DNA of 64,000 nt from Rhodospirillales bacterium URHD0017. GTDB taxonomy: Bacteria; Pseudomonadota; Alphaproteobacteria; Reyranellales; Reyranellaceae. The position numbers were made by a program, and so were the translations under genes. Numbering within the stretch: position 1 is the first letter of the stretch; every line of letters starts with the position of its first letter. Positions 17,825-26,735 of this stretch are shown one piece after another. Below the pieces are notes generated by a model. That model made no database searches. It was not told the origin of the DNA and saw only the letters and a list, made by a program, of their open reading frames with translations. The stretch is taken from the NCBI GenBank assembly GCA_900110395.1, contig FODP01000001.1, forward strand, positions 372,001 through 436,000. Reading direction: 5' to 3'.

Positions 17825-20800
17825 TTGGTCAGACGAACGTATCGGGTGTGCATGCGGGTGGTGGGCGGCATCGTCTTTGCCGTCGCCGCGCTCGTCCTGG
17901 TGGCCGCCCTTCGCCTGATGGAAGGTCCCGTCGACCTCGACTTCCTGAAGGACCGCATCGCCCGGGCGGCCGACGTGCCGGGCAACGACATCAAGCCCGA
18001 GATCGAGCGCATCTCGCTGGAATGGGGCGGCATCAGCCAGCCCATGCGCCTGGTGTTCCACGGGCTGCGCTTCATTAACGGCGAGCACCAGGTTGTCGCC
18101 ACCGTGCCCACGACGTCGCTCACCTTCGACGCCAGCAGCGTCCTGCAGGGCATGTTCCTTCCGACCTCGCTCACGATCGAGGGCCCGACCATCGAGGCCG
18201 ACATCGCCCGCGAGGGCGGCATGCTGCGCCGCGTCTTCACCACCTCCGACGCCAACTCCCAGGGCGAGGGGCTGGTCCTGCTGATCGAGCAGCTCATGGC
18301 CGAGCCCAACTACAATTCGCTGATCGGCCAACTCGACATGATCCTGATCGAGCACGCCAAGGTGACGATCCGGGACGTCAAGACCGGCCTCACCTGGACC
18401 GCCCCCGGCGCGCGGGCCCGCCTCAGGCGCAATGCCGAGGGCGTCAGCATTGCGGCCTCGGCCAAGTTCACGGGCGATGCCGGCAACTGGGTCGACGTCT
18501 CGCTGTCGGGCGTCTATACGCGTGACCGCAGCCGCGTCTCGCTGTCCGCCGCCATCGACGGCTTCAAGCCGTCGATGCTGGCCGACCTGTCGCCCGACAT
18601 CGCGCTGCTGCGCGGCGTCGACATCGTCCTGGCCGGCCGGGTGCAGATCGAGGCCGACGGCCATGGCGACGTGCGCAGCATCGAAATCGACGTCGCCGGC
18701 GGCGCCGGCACGGTGACGCTGCCGGGTGTCCTGCAGGCAACGCATCGGGTGAAATCGGTGAGCGCCCGGGCCACCGTCGACGCGGCGACGCACATCGCCA
18801 AGATCGATCGGGTCGACGTCGATTTCGGCGCCACCAAGGTGCTGATCACGGGCGCCGGCGAAAGGAAGCCGGAAGGCCAGGTCTTCGCCGGCCGGGCCGA
18901 AGTGAGTCATATCCCGGTCGATCGCCTGGGCGACTATTGGCCCTTGGAATTCGCGGTTGGCGGCCGGCAATGGGCATTGGCCAATCTCAGCAAAGGCGAG
19001 ATCGACATCGCCGCCGAGTTTGCGCTGAGCGCCCCCGGCAACGACATGGCCGAGATCAAGGTGGATCAGCTCGTCGGCCTGCTCGACTACCGCGGCATGA
19101 TGGTGCGCTACATGCCGCACATGCCGGAGCTGCAGGGCGTGTCGGGCAGGGGGCGCTACGAAGGCGGCACGCTGCACTTCGACGTGGCGAGCGGCACCAC
19201 GGTGAACCTCAAGACCGCCGGCGCCACCATCGACCTCACCGGGCTCGACGGGCCGGCGCCACAGCACGCCGCGATCCGCATGCCGATCACCGGCTCGGCG
19301 CAGGACGTCATCCGCTTCCTGGCGCGGCCCAAACTCGGCCTGCCCAGGGACGTGCTCTACGATTACCGCCGGCTGGGCGGCGAGGTGGCGGTCGACCTGT
19401 CGCTCGGCTTTCCGCTCCTGAATACGCTCGCTGTCGCCGATCTCGACCTCAAGGCCGAGGCATCGCTGACCCATTTCTCGCTGCAGGACGCGATCGGCGA
19501 CGTCGACCTCACCGAGGCCACGGCGCGCGTGAAGTACGGCAGCTCGGAGCTTGCCGTCAGCGGCACGGGCAAGCTCGATGGCCACGTCGCCGAGATCGGC
19601 TGGCGCGAGCTGTTCGGCGCCAAGGCGCCGTTCCGTCGCCGCTATGAGCTCAAGGGCACGATACCGGCGGCGCTGGTTGCCAAGGCGGGCTTCCCGTCGC
19701 TCGATGCCTATCTCAGCGGGCCGATCGGCACGACGCTCTCCTATCAGGTGGCGACCAACGGCACCGGCGAGGTTTTAGGCCGCTTCGACATAAAGGGGGC
19801 CAAGGCCGACGTGGTGCCGCTCGACTGGGTCAAGCAGCCCGGAGTCGAGGGCGAGATCAAGACGACCTTGAAACTCGCCACCGGCGGCAAGCTCACGACC
19901 ATCGACGTCGACGGTCGGGCCAATGGGCTGAATGCCAAGGGCCAGGTGCGCTTCACCGGCGACAACGCCCTGCAGCAGATCACCGTGCAGCAGCTCAAGC
20001 TCGGCCAGTCCGAGGTTTCAGGCGACTGGAAGCGCGTCCCGGGCGGCGTCGAGGTGTCGTTGCGCGGGCCTGTGCTCGAGCTGCCGCGCGTGCACGCCAT
20101 GATCAAGGCGCGCGACGACCTGGCGGCCAAGGATCCGGCGGGCGCCGTCAGCGTGGCGCGTTCGAACACGAAGTTGACCCTGCAGATCCAGCAGCTCCTG
20201 ACCAAGCGCGGCAGGCTGGGCTACGTCAACGGCACGCTGGCGCTGGCCGGCGAGCGCATCGCCGCCGCCGACCTGTCGATCGGCGCCGGCAAGGGCTCGA
20301 CCTTCCGCGTCACGCCGGAAGGGAGGGGCCGCAAGCTCTTCCTCTATGTCGCGAACTTCGGGCAGATGCTGAAGGATGCCGGTTGGCTCGATGGGCTGGT
20401 CGACGGCTATCTGCACATCGAAGGGAAGTACGACGATACCGTCGCCGGCTCGCCGCTCGACGGCTTCCTCAAGCTCGGTCCCTACCGGCTGGAGAGGGTG
20501 ACGCCGCGCGCCAATATCGGCACGCTGAACACGACCATCGACGGGCTGAACCGCGCTGGCAACGCCCTGCAGCAGTTCGATAACCTCGAGGCCAAGGTGG
20601 TCAGGATCGGCGATCGCATCCACATCAAGAACGGCCGGACCAGCGGCCAGTCGATCGGCCTCACCGCGCAGGGCTATGTCGATCTCGGCAACGACACGGC
20701 CAAGCTCGCCGGCATCGTCGTGCCGGGGTTTGCGCTGAACAACCTGCTGTCGAACGTGCCGCTGCTCGGCCCGTTGTTGACCGGGGGCAAGGATGGCGGC

Positions 20801-20962
20801 CTGTTCGCCGTCTCCTACCAGCTCTCGGGCCCGCTCGACGACCTCAAGACCGACGTCAACATGATGTCGGCAATGACCCCGGGCGCGCTGCGCGACCTCT
20901 TCACGGCCAACCCGGACACCGCCCAGCCGCCGCCGTCGCCGGAGATGCAGCGCGCGCCCTGA
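17825..20962 (+). CDS. Large DUF3971/AsmA-like C-terminal envelope protein (YhdP-like)
   Basis: 1045 residues. A single N-terminal membrane anchor (VVGGIVFAVAALVLVAALRL, about residues 12-31) is followed by long beta-rich repeats. The DUF3971 part is central, and an AsmA-like C-terminal module (IGDRIHIKNGRTSGQSIGLTAQG) is near 930-955. Related YhdP/TamB/AsmA proteins span the periplasm and are implicated in phospholipid transport to the outer membrane. The end is rich in Pro (AQPPPSPEMQ). The start is uncertain: TTG 17825, GTG 17846 or ATG 17852 are all in frame. It shares a very short divergent promoter region with glnE. Confidence 0.85.
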   Translation: MVRRTYRVCMRVVGGIVFAVAALVLVAALRLMEGPVDLDFLKDRIARAADVPGNDIKPEIERISLEWGGISQPMRLVFHGLRFINGEHQVVATVPTTSLTFDASSVLQGMFLPTSLTIEGPTIEADIAREGGMLRRVFTTSDANSQGEGLVLLIEQLMAEPNYNSLIGQLDMILIEHAKVTIRDVKTGLTWTAPGARARLRRNAEGVSIAASAKFTGDAGNWVDVSLSGVYTRDRSRVSLSAAIDGFKPSMLADLSPDIALLRGVDIVLAGRVQIEADGHGDVRSIEIDVAGGAGTVTLPGVLQATHRVKSVSARATVDAATHIAKIDRVDVDFGATKVLITGAGERKPEGQVFAGRAEVSHIPVDRLGDYWPLEFAVGGRQWALANLSKGEIDIAAEFALSAPGNDMAEIKVDQLVGLLDYRGMMVRYMPHMPELQGVSGRGRYEGGTLHFDVASGTTVNLKTAGATIDLTGLDGPAPQHAAIRMPITGSAQDVIRFLARPKLGLPRDVLYDYRRLGGEVAVDLSLGFPLLNTLAVADLDLKAEASLTHFSLQDAIGDVDLTEATARVKYGSSELAVSGTGKLDGHVAEIGWRELFGAKAPFRRRYELKGTIPAALVAKAGFPSLDAYLSGPIGTTLSYQVATNGTGEVLGRFDIKGAKADVVPLDWVKQPGVEGEIKTTLKLATGGKLTTIDVDGRANGLNAKGQVRFTGDNALQQITVQQLKLGQSEVSGDWKRVPGGVEVSLRGPVLELPRVHAMIKARDDLAAKDPAGAVSVARSNTKLTLQIQQLLTKRGRLGYVNGTLALAGERIAAADLSIGAGKGSTFRVTPEGRGRKLFLYVANFGQMLKDAGWLDGLVDGYLHIEGKYDDTVAGSPLDGFLKLGPYRLERVTPRANIGTLNTTIDGLNRAGNALQQFDNLEAKVVRIGDRIHIKNGRTSGQSIGLTAQGYVDLGNDTAKLAGIVVPGFALNNLLSNVPLLGPLLTGGKDGGLFAVSYQLSGPLDDLKTDVNMMSAMTPGALRDLFTANPDTAQPPPSPEMQRAP

Positions 20963-21069
20963 CGGTGACGGCACTGCCTGCACTCGTCCGCTGATGAGCC
21001 ACGGGGGCCACCAGGCCTTGGGGGTGGGGGTACTTCCATGGTGCGAAAGAATTACCTTTGATTTGAACT

Positions 21070-21100
21070 AAACTACAGTTATTGACTAGCACTGTAGTTT
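21070..21100. repeat. Spaced 10-bp inverted repeat, operator-like
   Basis: AAACTACAGT (21070-21079) and ACTGTAGTTT (21091-21100) are perfect inverted copies with an 11-nt spacer that contains TTGACT. The half-site centres are 21 bp apart, two helical turns, as in dimer-bound operators. There is no T-run, so a terminator is less likely. Confidence 0.5.
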
Positions 21101-21154
21101 GTGCCAGCATTCGACCGTCTGTCGCTCTATGCATCGTTTATCCGGCCACAACGT

Positions 21155-21177
21155 CCTCCCCAGCAAAGCTGGGGAGG
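21155..21177. repeat. GC-rich hairpin downstream of tyrS
   Basis: CCTCCCCAGC (21155-21164) and GCTGGGGAGG (21168-21177) form a perfect 10-bp stem with a 3-nt AAA loop. It could stop transcripts coming from either convergent gene. It resembles the C-rich palindromes at 2703 and 4530 in general type but not in exact sequence. Confidence 0.6.
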
Positions 21178-21282
21178 TGGCGCCGTCATACGGCGACGGA
21201 GGAGTCATGGGCCTCGTCATCGATGACGCTCATGCCCGCGACGCGGGCACCTCCCCACGCAAAGCGTGACGAGGAAAGATGA

Positions 21283-22536
21283 TCAGACGGCGCGCACCAG
21301 CACGTGACGCTTGCGGCCGGCCGAGAGTTTCAGCGTGCCCGACGAATCCAGGTCCGCTTCGCCCACCGTCGCGGTGTCGCCGGCGATCGGCTTGTCGTTA
21401 AGTCGCCCACCGCCGCCCTTGATCAGCTTGCGCGCCTCGTTGCGGCTCTCCGCCAAGCCGGCTTCGTGCAGTAGCTCGAACGCGGCGATCCCTTCAGCGA
21501 GCCGTGCGCGTGGCACGCTGACGGTCGGCAGCGTGGCGGCGCGAGCCCCTTCCTCGAAGGTGCGGCGAGCGGTTTCGGCGGCTTCCTCGGCCGCCTTCCG
21601 GCCGTGTGCCAGCGCGGTGACCTCGGTGGCCAGGGTCTTCTTGGCCTCGTTGATCTCCTGCCCCTTCAGTGCCTCGAGGCGCGCGACTTCGTCGAGCGGC
21701 ATCTCGGTGAAGAGCTTCAGGAAGCGGCCGACATCCGCGTCCTCGGTGTTGCGCCAGTACTGCCAGAAGTCATAGGCCGAGATGCGCTCGGCGTTCAGCC
21801 ACACCGCGCCGGTCATGGACTTACCCATCTTCGCGCCCGACGAGGTGGCGATCAGCGGCGTCGTCACGGCGAACAAGTCGGCTCCGGCCATTCGCCGGCC
21901 GAGGTCGACACCCATGACGATGTTGCCCCACTGGTCCGAGCCGCCCATCTGCAGGATGCAGTTCTGCCGCTTGTGCAACTCGACGAAGTCGTAGGACTGC
22001 AGGATCATGTAGTTGAACTCGAGGAAGCTGAACGGCTGGTCGCGCTCGAGTCGGAGCTTCACCGAATCCATGCTGAGCATGCGGTTGACCGAGAAGTGCC
22101 GGCCGACCTCGCGCAGCATCGGGATGTAGAGCAGCGTGTCGAGCCAGTCGGCGTTGTTCAGCATGACCGCGTCGGTCGGTCCGTTGCCGAATTTCAAGTA
22201 CTTCGAGAAGACCTGCTTGATGCCGAGCATGTTGGCGCCGATCTGCTCGTCGGTGAGCAGCGGCCGCGCCTCGTCGCGGAAGGAGGGATCGCCGACCTTG
22301 GTGGTGCCGCCGCCCATCAGGGTGATCGGCCGATGGCCGGTCTTCTGCCACCAGCGCAGCATCATGATCTGCAGCAGCGAGCCGACGTGCAGCGAGTCGG
22401 CGGTGCAGTCGAAGCCGATATAGGCCGTGCGGACGCCGCTCGCGAGCAGCTCGTCGAGCCGCGTTGCGTCGCTGCATTGATGGACCATGCCGCGCTCGTG
22501 CACGATCCGCATGAAGTCCGACTTGAAGGCCGTCAT
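21283..22536 (-). CDS. tyrS: Tyrosyl-tRNA synthetase
   Basis: 417 residues. The class I HIGH-like motif is LHVGSL (about residues 49-54) and the KMSKS-like motif is KMGKS (about 235-239). A C-terminal S4-like RNA-binding segment contains [14 protein letters not shown]. It charges tRNA-Tyr. The N-terminal [16 protein letters not shown] is typical of alphaproteobacterial TyrRS, so the ATG at 22536 fits. The gene is divergent from the HIT/anmK pair, an arrangement often seen around alphaproteobacterial tyrS. Confidence 0.97.
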   Translation of the reverse strand: MTAFKSDFMRIVHERGMVHQCSDATRLDELLASGVRTAYIGFDCTADSLHVGSLLQIMMLRWWQKTGHRPITLMGGGTTKVGDPSFRDEARPLLTDEQIGANMLGIKQVFSKYLKFGNGPTDAVMLNNADWLDTLLYIPMLREVGRHFSVNRMLSMDSVKLRLERDQPFSFLEFNYMILQSYDFVELHKRQNCILQMGGSDQWGNIVMGVDLGRRMAGADLFAVTTPLIATSSGAKMGKSMTGAVWLNAERISAYDFWQYWRNTEDADVGRFLKLFTEMPLDEVARLEALKGQEINEAKKTLATEVTALAHGRKAAEEAAETARRTFEEGARAATLPTVSVPRARLAEGIAAFELLHEAGLAESRNEARKLIKGGGGRLNDKPIAGDTATVGEADLDSSGTLKLSAGRKRHVLVRAV

Positions 22537-22606
22537 CTCTTCGCCTGTTGTCCCTAAAGGGCCGCGGGTTTAACACGAGGCCGACCGGGCCTCAACGGAG
22601 CGTGAG

Positions 22607-23053
22607 TTGGCCAACCTGATCGAACAGAGGGTCGAAATGGCCCGGAACGGGCAGAATCCGTTCGTCATCTGCAAAATGAAGTCGGGCTGGCTGGTGATCG
22701 GCGATGTGCAGCCACTGCCGGGCTATTGCGTGTTCCTGGCCGATCCGTTGGTCGAGAGCGTCAACGCCCTCGATGCCGCCGCTCGCACGCAGTATTCGCT
22801 GGACGTGATCGCGGCCGGCGATGCCGTCCTGGCGTCGACCGACGCCTATCGCATCAATTACGAGACGCTGGGCAACGCCGAGCCCGCGCTGCACACTCAC
22901 ATCCTGCCGCGCTACCGCGACGAGCCCGCCGAGAAGCGGCGCCGGCCGGCGTGGGTGGGCTACGACTGGCCGACCTCGCGCAAGTTCGATCCGGCTCACG
23001 ACGGCCCCTTCATCGAACGCATGCGGCGACACCTGAATGGGGCTTCGGCTTGA
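22607..23053 (+). CDS. HIT-family (histidine triad-like) protein
   Basis: 148 residues. The HIT signature appears as ALHTHILPRY (residues 94-103). The middle, catalytic His96 and His98 are present, but the first His of the H-x-H-x-H triad is Ala94. The start is TTG at 22607 with GGAG at a spacing of six. Residues 5-45 carry the usual HIT nucleotide-pocket pattern (NPFVICKMKSGWLVIGDVQPLPGYC). HIT proteins hydrolyse or transfer nucleoside phosphoramidates and dinucleoside polyphosphates. Its stop TGA overlaps the anmK start by one base, implying translational coupling. Confidence 0.8.
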   Translation: MANLIEQRVEMARNGQNPFVICKMKSGWLVIGDVQPLPGYCVFLADPLVESVNALDAAARTQYSLDVIAAGDAVLASTDAYRINYETLGNAEPALHTHILPRYRDEPAEKRRRPAWVGYDWPTSRKFDPAHDGPFIERMRRHLNGASA

Positions 23054-24120
23054 TGCGTGCACTCGGTCTCATGAGCGGCACCTCCGTCGACGGCGTCGAC
23101 GTGGCCTTGATCGAAACCGACGGCGAGCAGGTGAGCTCCTTCGGCGGCTTCCTGACCGTGCCCTATGCCGACGATGTGCGGCGGCAGATCCGCACGGCCT
23201 TTGGTGCGGAGCAGCCCAACGACGCGACAGCCGCCGCCGAGCGCGCAGTGACCGAGGCTCACGTGGAGGCCATGAAGCGCTGGTCGCGGGCGAGCGGTAC
23301 GGCGCTCTCGACGCTCGACGTCGTCGGCTTCCACGGCCAGACCATCACGCATCGGCCCGAACGGCACTTCACCTGGCAGATCGGCGATGGTGCGGCGCTC
23401 GCGCGCGCCACCGGCGTGAAGGTGGTGAGCGACCTGCGTGTCGCCGACGTGAAAGCAGGCGGGCAGGGCGCGCCGCTGGTGCCGGTCTATCACGCAGCCC
23501 TAGCACACGATCTGCCGAGGCCGCTCGCCGTGGTGAATATTGGCGGCGTCGGCAACGTGACCTGGATCGGCGCTGACGGTTCGCTGCTGGCGTTCGACAC
23601 GGGACCGGGCAACGGGCCGATCGACGACTGGTGCATGCGGCGCGCCGGCCTGCGCTTCGACCGCGACGGCGCGCTCGCGGCGCCGGGCAAGGTCGATCGC
23701 GCGCGCGTGGAGCGTTTCAGCGAGCATCGCTATTTTTCGGTGAAGCCGCCGAAGTCGCTCGATCGCGGCGACTTCAACGATTCATGGGCGGACGGCCTCA
23801 GCGTCGCCGACGGTGCCGCCACGCTGACCCGCGGCACGGCGCGCGCGATTGCGCTGGCGGCGCACCACTTTCCGATGCCGGTCGCGCAATGGGTGATATC
23901 CGGTGGCGGCGCGCGCAATCCGAGCTTGCTGAAAGCCATCGCCGAGGAAACGCGCGGCAAGGTCGTGACCGCCGACAGTCTCGGCTGGAACGGCGACGCG
24001 CTCGAGGCCCAGGCCTTCGCCTTCCTGGCCGTGCGCTCCCTGCGTGGTCTGCCGATTACCTTTCCCGGAACCACCGGCGCGCCGCGTCCGCTGACGGGCG
24101 GGAAGGTCGATCTGCCTTAA
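23053..24120 (+). CDS. anmK: Anhydro-N-acetylmuramic acid kinase
   Basis: 355 residues. The N-terminal phosphate-binding signature LMSGTSVDGVDVAL begins at residue 6. FHGQTITHRP (active-site region), LAVVNIGGVGNVTW and FDTGPGNGPIDDW are all present. AnmK phosphorylates and hydrolyses 1,6-anhydroMurNAc to MurNAc-6-phosphate in cell-wall recycling. The start is set by the 1-nt overlap with the HIT gene and by the family N-terminus. No other recycling gene is nearby. Confidence 0.96.
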   Translation: MRALGLMSGTSVDGVDVALIETDGEQVSSFGGFLTVPYADDVRRQIRTAFGAEQPNDATAAAERAVTEAHVEAMKRWSRASGTALSTLDVVGFHGQTITHRPERHFTWQIGDGAALARATGVKVVSDLRVADVKAGGQGAPLVPVYHAALAHDLPRPLAVVNIGGVGNVTWIGADGSLLAFDTGPGNGPIDDWCMRRAGLRFDRDGALAAPGKVDRARVERFSEHRYFSVKPPKSLDRGDFNDSWADGLSVADGAATLTRGTARAIALAAHHFPMPVAQWVISGGGARNPSLLKAIAEETRGKVVTADSLGWNGDALEAQAFAFLAVRSLRGLPITFPGTTGAPRPLTGGKVDLP

Positions 24121-24128
24121 GTCATACG

Positions 24129-24188
24129 CGGACCGCGGGCCTCTGGCCCGCTCATGGTTCATGAGGCGGGCGAGACGCCCGCGGTCCG
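24129..24188. repeat. Long palindromic intergenic element (nested hairpin)
   Basis: Outer arms of 12 bp, CGGACCGCGGGC (24129-24140) and its inverse (24177-24188), enclose an inner stem built from GCCCG/CGGGC and CTCATG/CATGAG (24146-24171) with a GTT loop. It separates convergent anmK and the hydrolase gene and could be a bidirectional terminator or a mobile intergenic palindrome. No T-run is present. Confidence 0.7.
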
Positions 24189-24200
24189 GACATGAGGAGC

Positions 24201-24875
24201 TTACGGTTCCTTGTTGGAGGTCGCGCGGCCCGGTGGATTGACCAGGCACTTGGCGACGTACTTGTCGACGTCGACCGCGAGCTTGTCGAGCGAGTCGTGG
24301 TAGAAGTGGTTGGCGCCCTTGATGGTGCGCGATTCCACCGTGATGCCTTTCTGCAGCGACAACCGCGCCACCAGCTTCTGGATGTCGGCGATCGGCACGA
24401 CCTCGTCCTTCTCGGCGCCCACGATCAGCCCTGACGACGGGCAGGGGGCAAGGAAGGCGAAGTCGTAGGAGTTGGCCGGCGGCGACACCGAGACGAAGCA
24501 GTCGATCTCCGGTCGCCGCATCAGCAGCTGCATGCCGATCCAGGCGCCGAACGAGTAGCCCGCGATCCAGCACGACTTGGCATCGGCGTTCATGCTCTGC
24601 AGCCAGTCGAGCGCGGCGGCGGCGTCCGACAGCTCGCCCATGCCGTTGTCGAAGCGGCCTTGGCTGCGGCCGACGCCGCGGGTGTTGAAGCGCAGCACCG
24701 AGAAGCCGCGATTGACGAACACATGGAACAGCGAGAACACGACCTTGTGGTTCATCGTCCCGCCATATTGCGGGTGCGGATGCAGGATCAGCGCAATCGG
24801 CGCGTGCTCTTCCTTGCTCTGGTGATAGCGGCCTTCGAGGCGACCCTCCGGGCCGGTGAACATCACGTCAGGCAT
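24201..24875 (-). CDS. Alpha/beta hydrolase (COG2945-like)
   Basis: 224 residues. LHPHPQYGGTMNHKVV near residues 31-46 is the characteristic opening of this short hydrolase group. The nucleophile elbow is GYSFG (about 105-109), an acid-bearing GAEKDEVVP lies near 165, and the catalytic His is in GANHFYHDS near 193. The natural substrate of COG2945 proteins is unknown; they are predicted esterases or dienelactone hydrolase relatives. The gene is divergent from the iscR operon, so the 235-nt gap carries promoters for both. Confidence 0.85.
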   Translation of the reverse strand: MPDVMFTGPEGRLEGRYHQSKEEHAPIALILHPHPQYGGTMNHKVVFSLFHVFVNRGFSVLRFNTRGVGRSQGRFDNGMGELSDAAAALDWLQSMNADAKSCWIAGYSFGAWIGMQLLMRRPEIDCFVSVSPPANSYDFAFLAPCPSSGLIVGAEKDEVVPIADIQKLVARLSLQKGITVESRTIKGANHFYHDSLDKLAVDVDKYVAKCLVNPPGRATSNKEP

Positions 24876-24951
24876 CTAGACACCGGTCTTTCCTCATTAT
24901 TGGCCGCCGGACGCGGGCCGGAGCAGCATTTTTTGGGAGGATTCTTGATAC

Positions 24952-24984
24952 TTGACCAACCCACTCGGGTTTACTAAACCCGAG
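24952..24984 (+). promoter_or_regulatory. Candidate iscR promoter with 21-bp palindromic operator
   Basis: TTGACC at 24952-24957 fits a -35 box, and 17 nt later TAAACC (24975-24980) is a weak -10 candidate. A perfect 21-bp palindrome (24964-24984; arms CTCGGGTTTA and TAAACCCGAG around a central C) overlaps this proposed core, so a bound dimer would block RNA polymerase. In other bacteria IscR represses its own operon when Fe-S loaded. IscR itself is the obvious candidate here, but no sequence match to a known IscR site is claimed. The leader to the iscR start is about 125 nt. Confidence 0.55.
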
Positions 24985-25110
24985 CTACGTAGTCGGTTTT
25001 TCCCCAGATCCCTGTCTGGAGGACCGCAATATCGTAGTAACGCCTTGGTTTTCAAGACCTTTAGGCGTTCGGTCAGACGGCCGGCCGAGAGCCGGCGCGA
25101 GGAGGATGCT

Positions 25111-25590
25111 GTGAAGCTCAGCACCAAGGGTCGTTACGCCGTGATGGCGATGGTCGATCTGGCGCGTCATGCGCAGGCCAAACCGGTGTCGTTGTCCGAT
25201 ATCGCGACGCGCCAGGAAATCTCTTTGTCATATCTGGAGCAGCTTTTTGCCCGCCTGCGTCGCGCCGGTCTGGTGAAGAGCGTACGCGGTCCGGGCGGCG
25301 GGTATCGCCTGGCGCGCGGCTCGGCCGAGACGCGCGTCTCGGAAATCATTCTGGCGGTCGACGAGCCGATCAAGGCGACTCGCTGCACCGAAATGGGCGC
25401 CACAGGCTGCCGCGCCGACCGCAGCAAGTGCCTGACGCACGATCTGTGGGAGGAGCTGGGTAACCAGATCCACACCTTCCTGAGCTCGGTGAGCTTGCTC
25501 GACGTGCTCGAGCGCCGTCTGGCGTCGCGCATCGCCGAGGCGCCCGCTGCCGCTGCCAACAACGATTCCTCGATGGCCGCCGCCAGCTAA
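25111..25590 (+). CDS. iscR: Rrf2-family Fe-S-sensing regulator IscR
   Basis: 159 residues. The N-terminal winged helix starts KLSTKGRYAVMAMVDLA. Three cysteines able to hold a 2Fe-2S cluster are at 92, 100 and 107, in the context RCTEMGATGC and KCLTHDLWEEL. IscR represses or activates Fe-S biogenesis genes according to cluster occupancy. The GTG start at 25111 is fixed by GGAGGA eight bases upstream. It heads the isc operon: the next gene starts 11 nt downstream. The Ala-rich tail after residue 145 is poorly conserved. Confidence 0.95.
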   Translation: MKLSTKGRYAVMAMVDLARHAQAKPVSLSDIATRQEISLSYLEQLFARLRRAGLVKSVRGPGGGYRLARGSAETRVSEIILAVDEPIKATRCTEMGATGCRADRSKCLTHDLWEELGNQIHTFLSSVSLLDVLERRLASRIAEAPAAAANNDSSMAAAS

Positions 25591-25601
25591 AGGCCAGCTC
25601 G

Positions 25602-26717
25602 ATGCCCGCCGCGTCCGTGTATCTCGACCACAACGCCACCAGCCCGCTCCGGCCGGAGGCATTCGACGCCATGGTCGAGGCGTTGCGGACGGGTGGCAAT
25701 CCGTCGGCTGTGCACGGCGTGGGCCGCAAGGCGCGCGGCCTCGTAGACAAGGCGCGCCGCCAGGTTGCGGCGCGGGTTGGCGCTTTGCCGGCCGAGGTGA
25801 TCTTCACCTCCGGCGGCACCGAAGCCAACAACATGGCGCTGGCCGGCTGCGGCCGCCGGCGCGTGCTGATCTCCTCCATCGAGCATGAGAGCGTGCAGCG
25901 GGCCGTGCCCGATGCCGAGGTCGTGCCGGTCGACGGCGACGGCGTGCTCGATCTCTCTGCGCTCGAGCGCAAGCTCGCGGCCTCGGACGAGCCCGCGCTG
26001 GTGTCGGTGATGTTCGCCAACAACGAGACCGGCGTGCTGCAGCCCATGGCCGATGTCGTGCGCATCGCCCGCAAGGCGGGCGCGCTGGTGCATTGCGACG
26101 CGGTGCAGGCTGCCGGCAAAGTGCCGGTCGATCTGCATGGCATCGGCATCGACTATCTCAGCCTCGCCGCCCACAAGCTGGGCGGGCCGACTGGCGTCGG
26201 CGCGTTGAGCGTGCGCGCCGATGCGCCGTTCGCCTCGAATCGCTTCGGCGGCGGACAGGAAACCAATCGCCGCGCCGGCACGGAGAACCTGTCGGGGATT
26301 GTCGGCTTTGGTGCGGCCGCCGAGGCCGCACGTGGCCTTGATGCCACGTTACGCAACCAGGGCGAGGCGGCCTTCCTGGCCATCGCCCCCCACGCACGCG
26401 TATTCGGCGCGGGCGCCAGGCGGCTGCCCAATACGACCTACATCTCGATGCCGGGGGTTCCGGCCGAGACCCAGGTCATGGCGCTCGATCTTGCCAGTGT
26501 CTGCGTCAGCGCCGGCTCGGCCTGTTCGTCGGGCAAGGTGCACCGCTCGGCGGTGCTCGCAGCCATGGGCGTAGAAGATGCTGAGGCAGGCTCGGCGATC
26601 AGAATTAGTTGCGGTTGGAACTCACAATCCGGCGATATCGATCGCTTGATTGTGGCCTGGCGGGACCTATATATCCGAGTAGGGAAGTCGGATATTTCAA
26701 ATGCCCGTGCGGCCTAG
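25602..26717 (+). CDS. Cysteine desulfurase, NifS/IscS-like (first of two)
   Basis: 371 residues, class V aminotransferase fold. The N-terminus is VYLDHNATSPLRPEA, the PLP-lysine is in SLAAHKLGGPTGVGAL (about Lys189), and the catalytic cysteine is in SAGSACSSGKV (about Cys307). It releases sulfur from cysteine as an enzyme-bound persulfide. It is shorter than the IscS that follows and differs in the active-site loop (SSGKVHRS against TSASLEPS), so it is not a recent duplicate. It lies between iscR and iscS with 11 and 18 nt gaps. Its specific acceptor is unknown. Confidence 0.92.
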   Translation: MPAASVYLDHNATSPLRPEAFDAMVEALRTGGNPSAVHGVGRKARGLVDKARRQVAARVGALPAEVIFTSGGTEANNMALAGCGRRRVLISSIEHESVQRAVPDAEVVPVDGDGVLDLSALERKLAASDEPALVSVMFANNETGVLQPMADVVRIARKAGALVHCDAVQAAGKVPVDLHGIGIDYLSLAAHKLGGPTGVGALSVRADAPFASNRFGGGQETNRRAGTENLSGIVGFGAAAEAARGLDATLRNQGEAAFLAIAPHARVFGAGARRLPNTTYISMPGVPAETQVMALDLASVCVSAGSACSSGKVHRSAVLAAMGVEDAEAGSAIRISCGWNSQSGDIDRLIVAWRDLYIRVGKSDISNARAA

Positions 26718-26735
26718 TCATTTCAAGGGGTTAGC

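Larger units (their letters stand above)
20963..21282. other. 320-nt non-coding region between convergent genes
   Basis: No credible ORF lies here. The block separates the 3' ends of the DUF3971 gene (plus) and tyrS (minus). It holds an A/T-richer stretch (about 21045-21105) carrying a spaced inverted repeat, a stable GC-rich hairpin at 21155-21177, and further GC-rich inverted sequences up to the tyrS stop. Confidence 0.6.

Noticed and set aside
21155..21280. Possible insertion-sequence remnant in the tyrS downstream region
   Set aside because: It has palindromic sequences only; no transposase fragment or target-site duplication could be seen.
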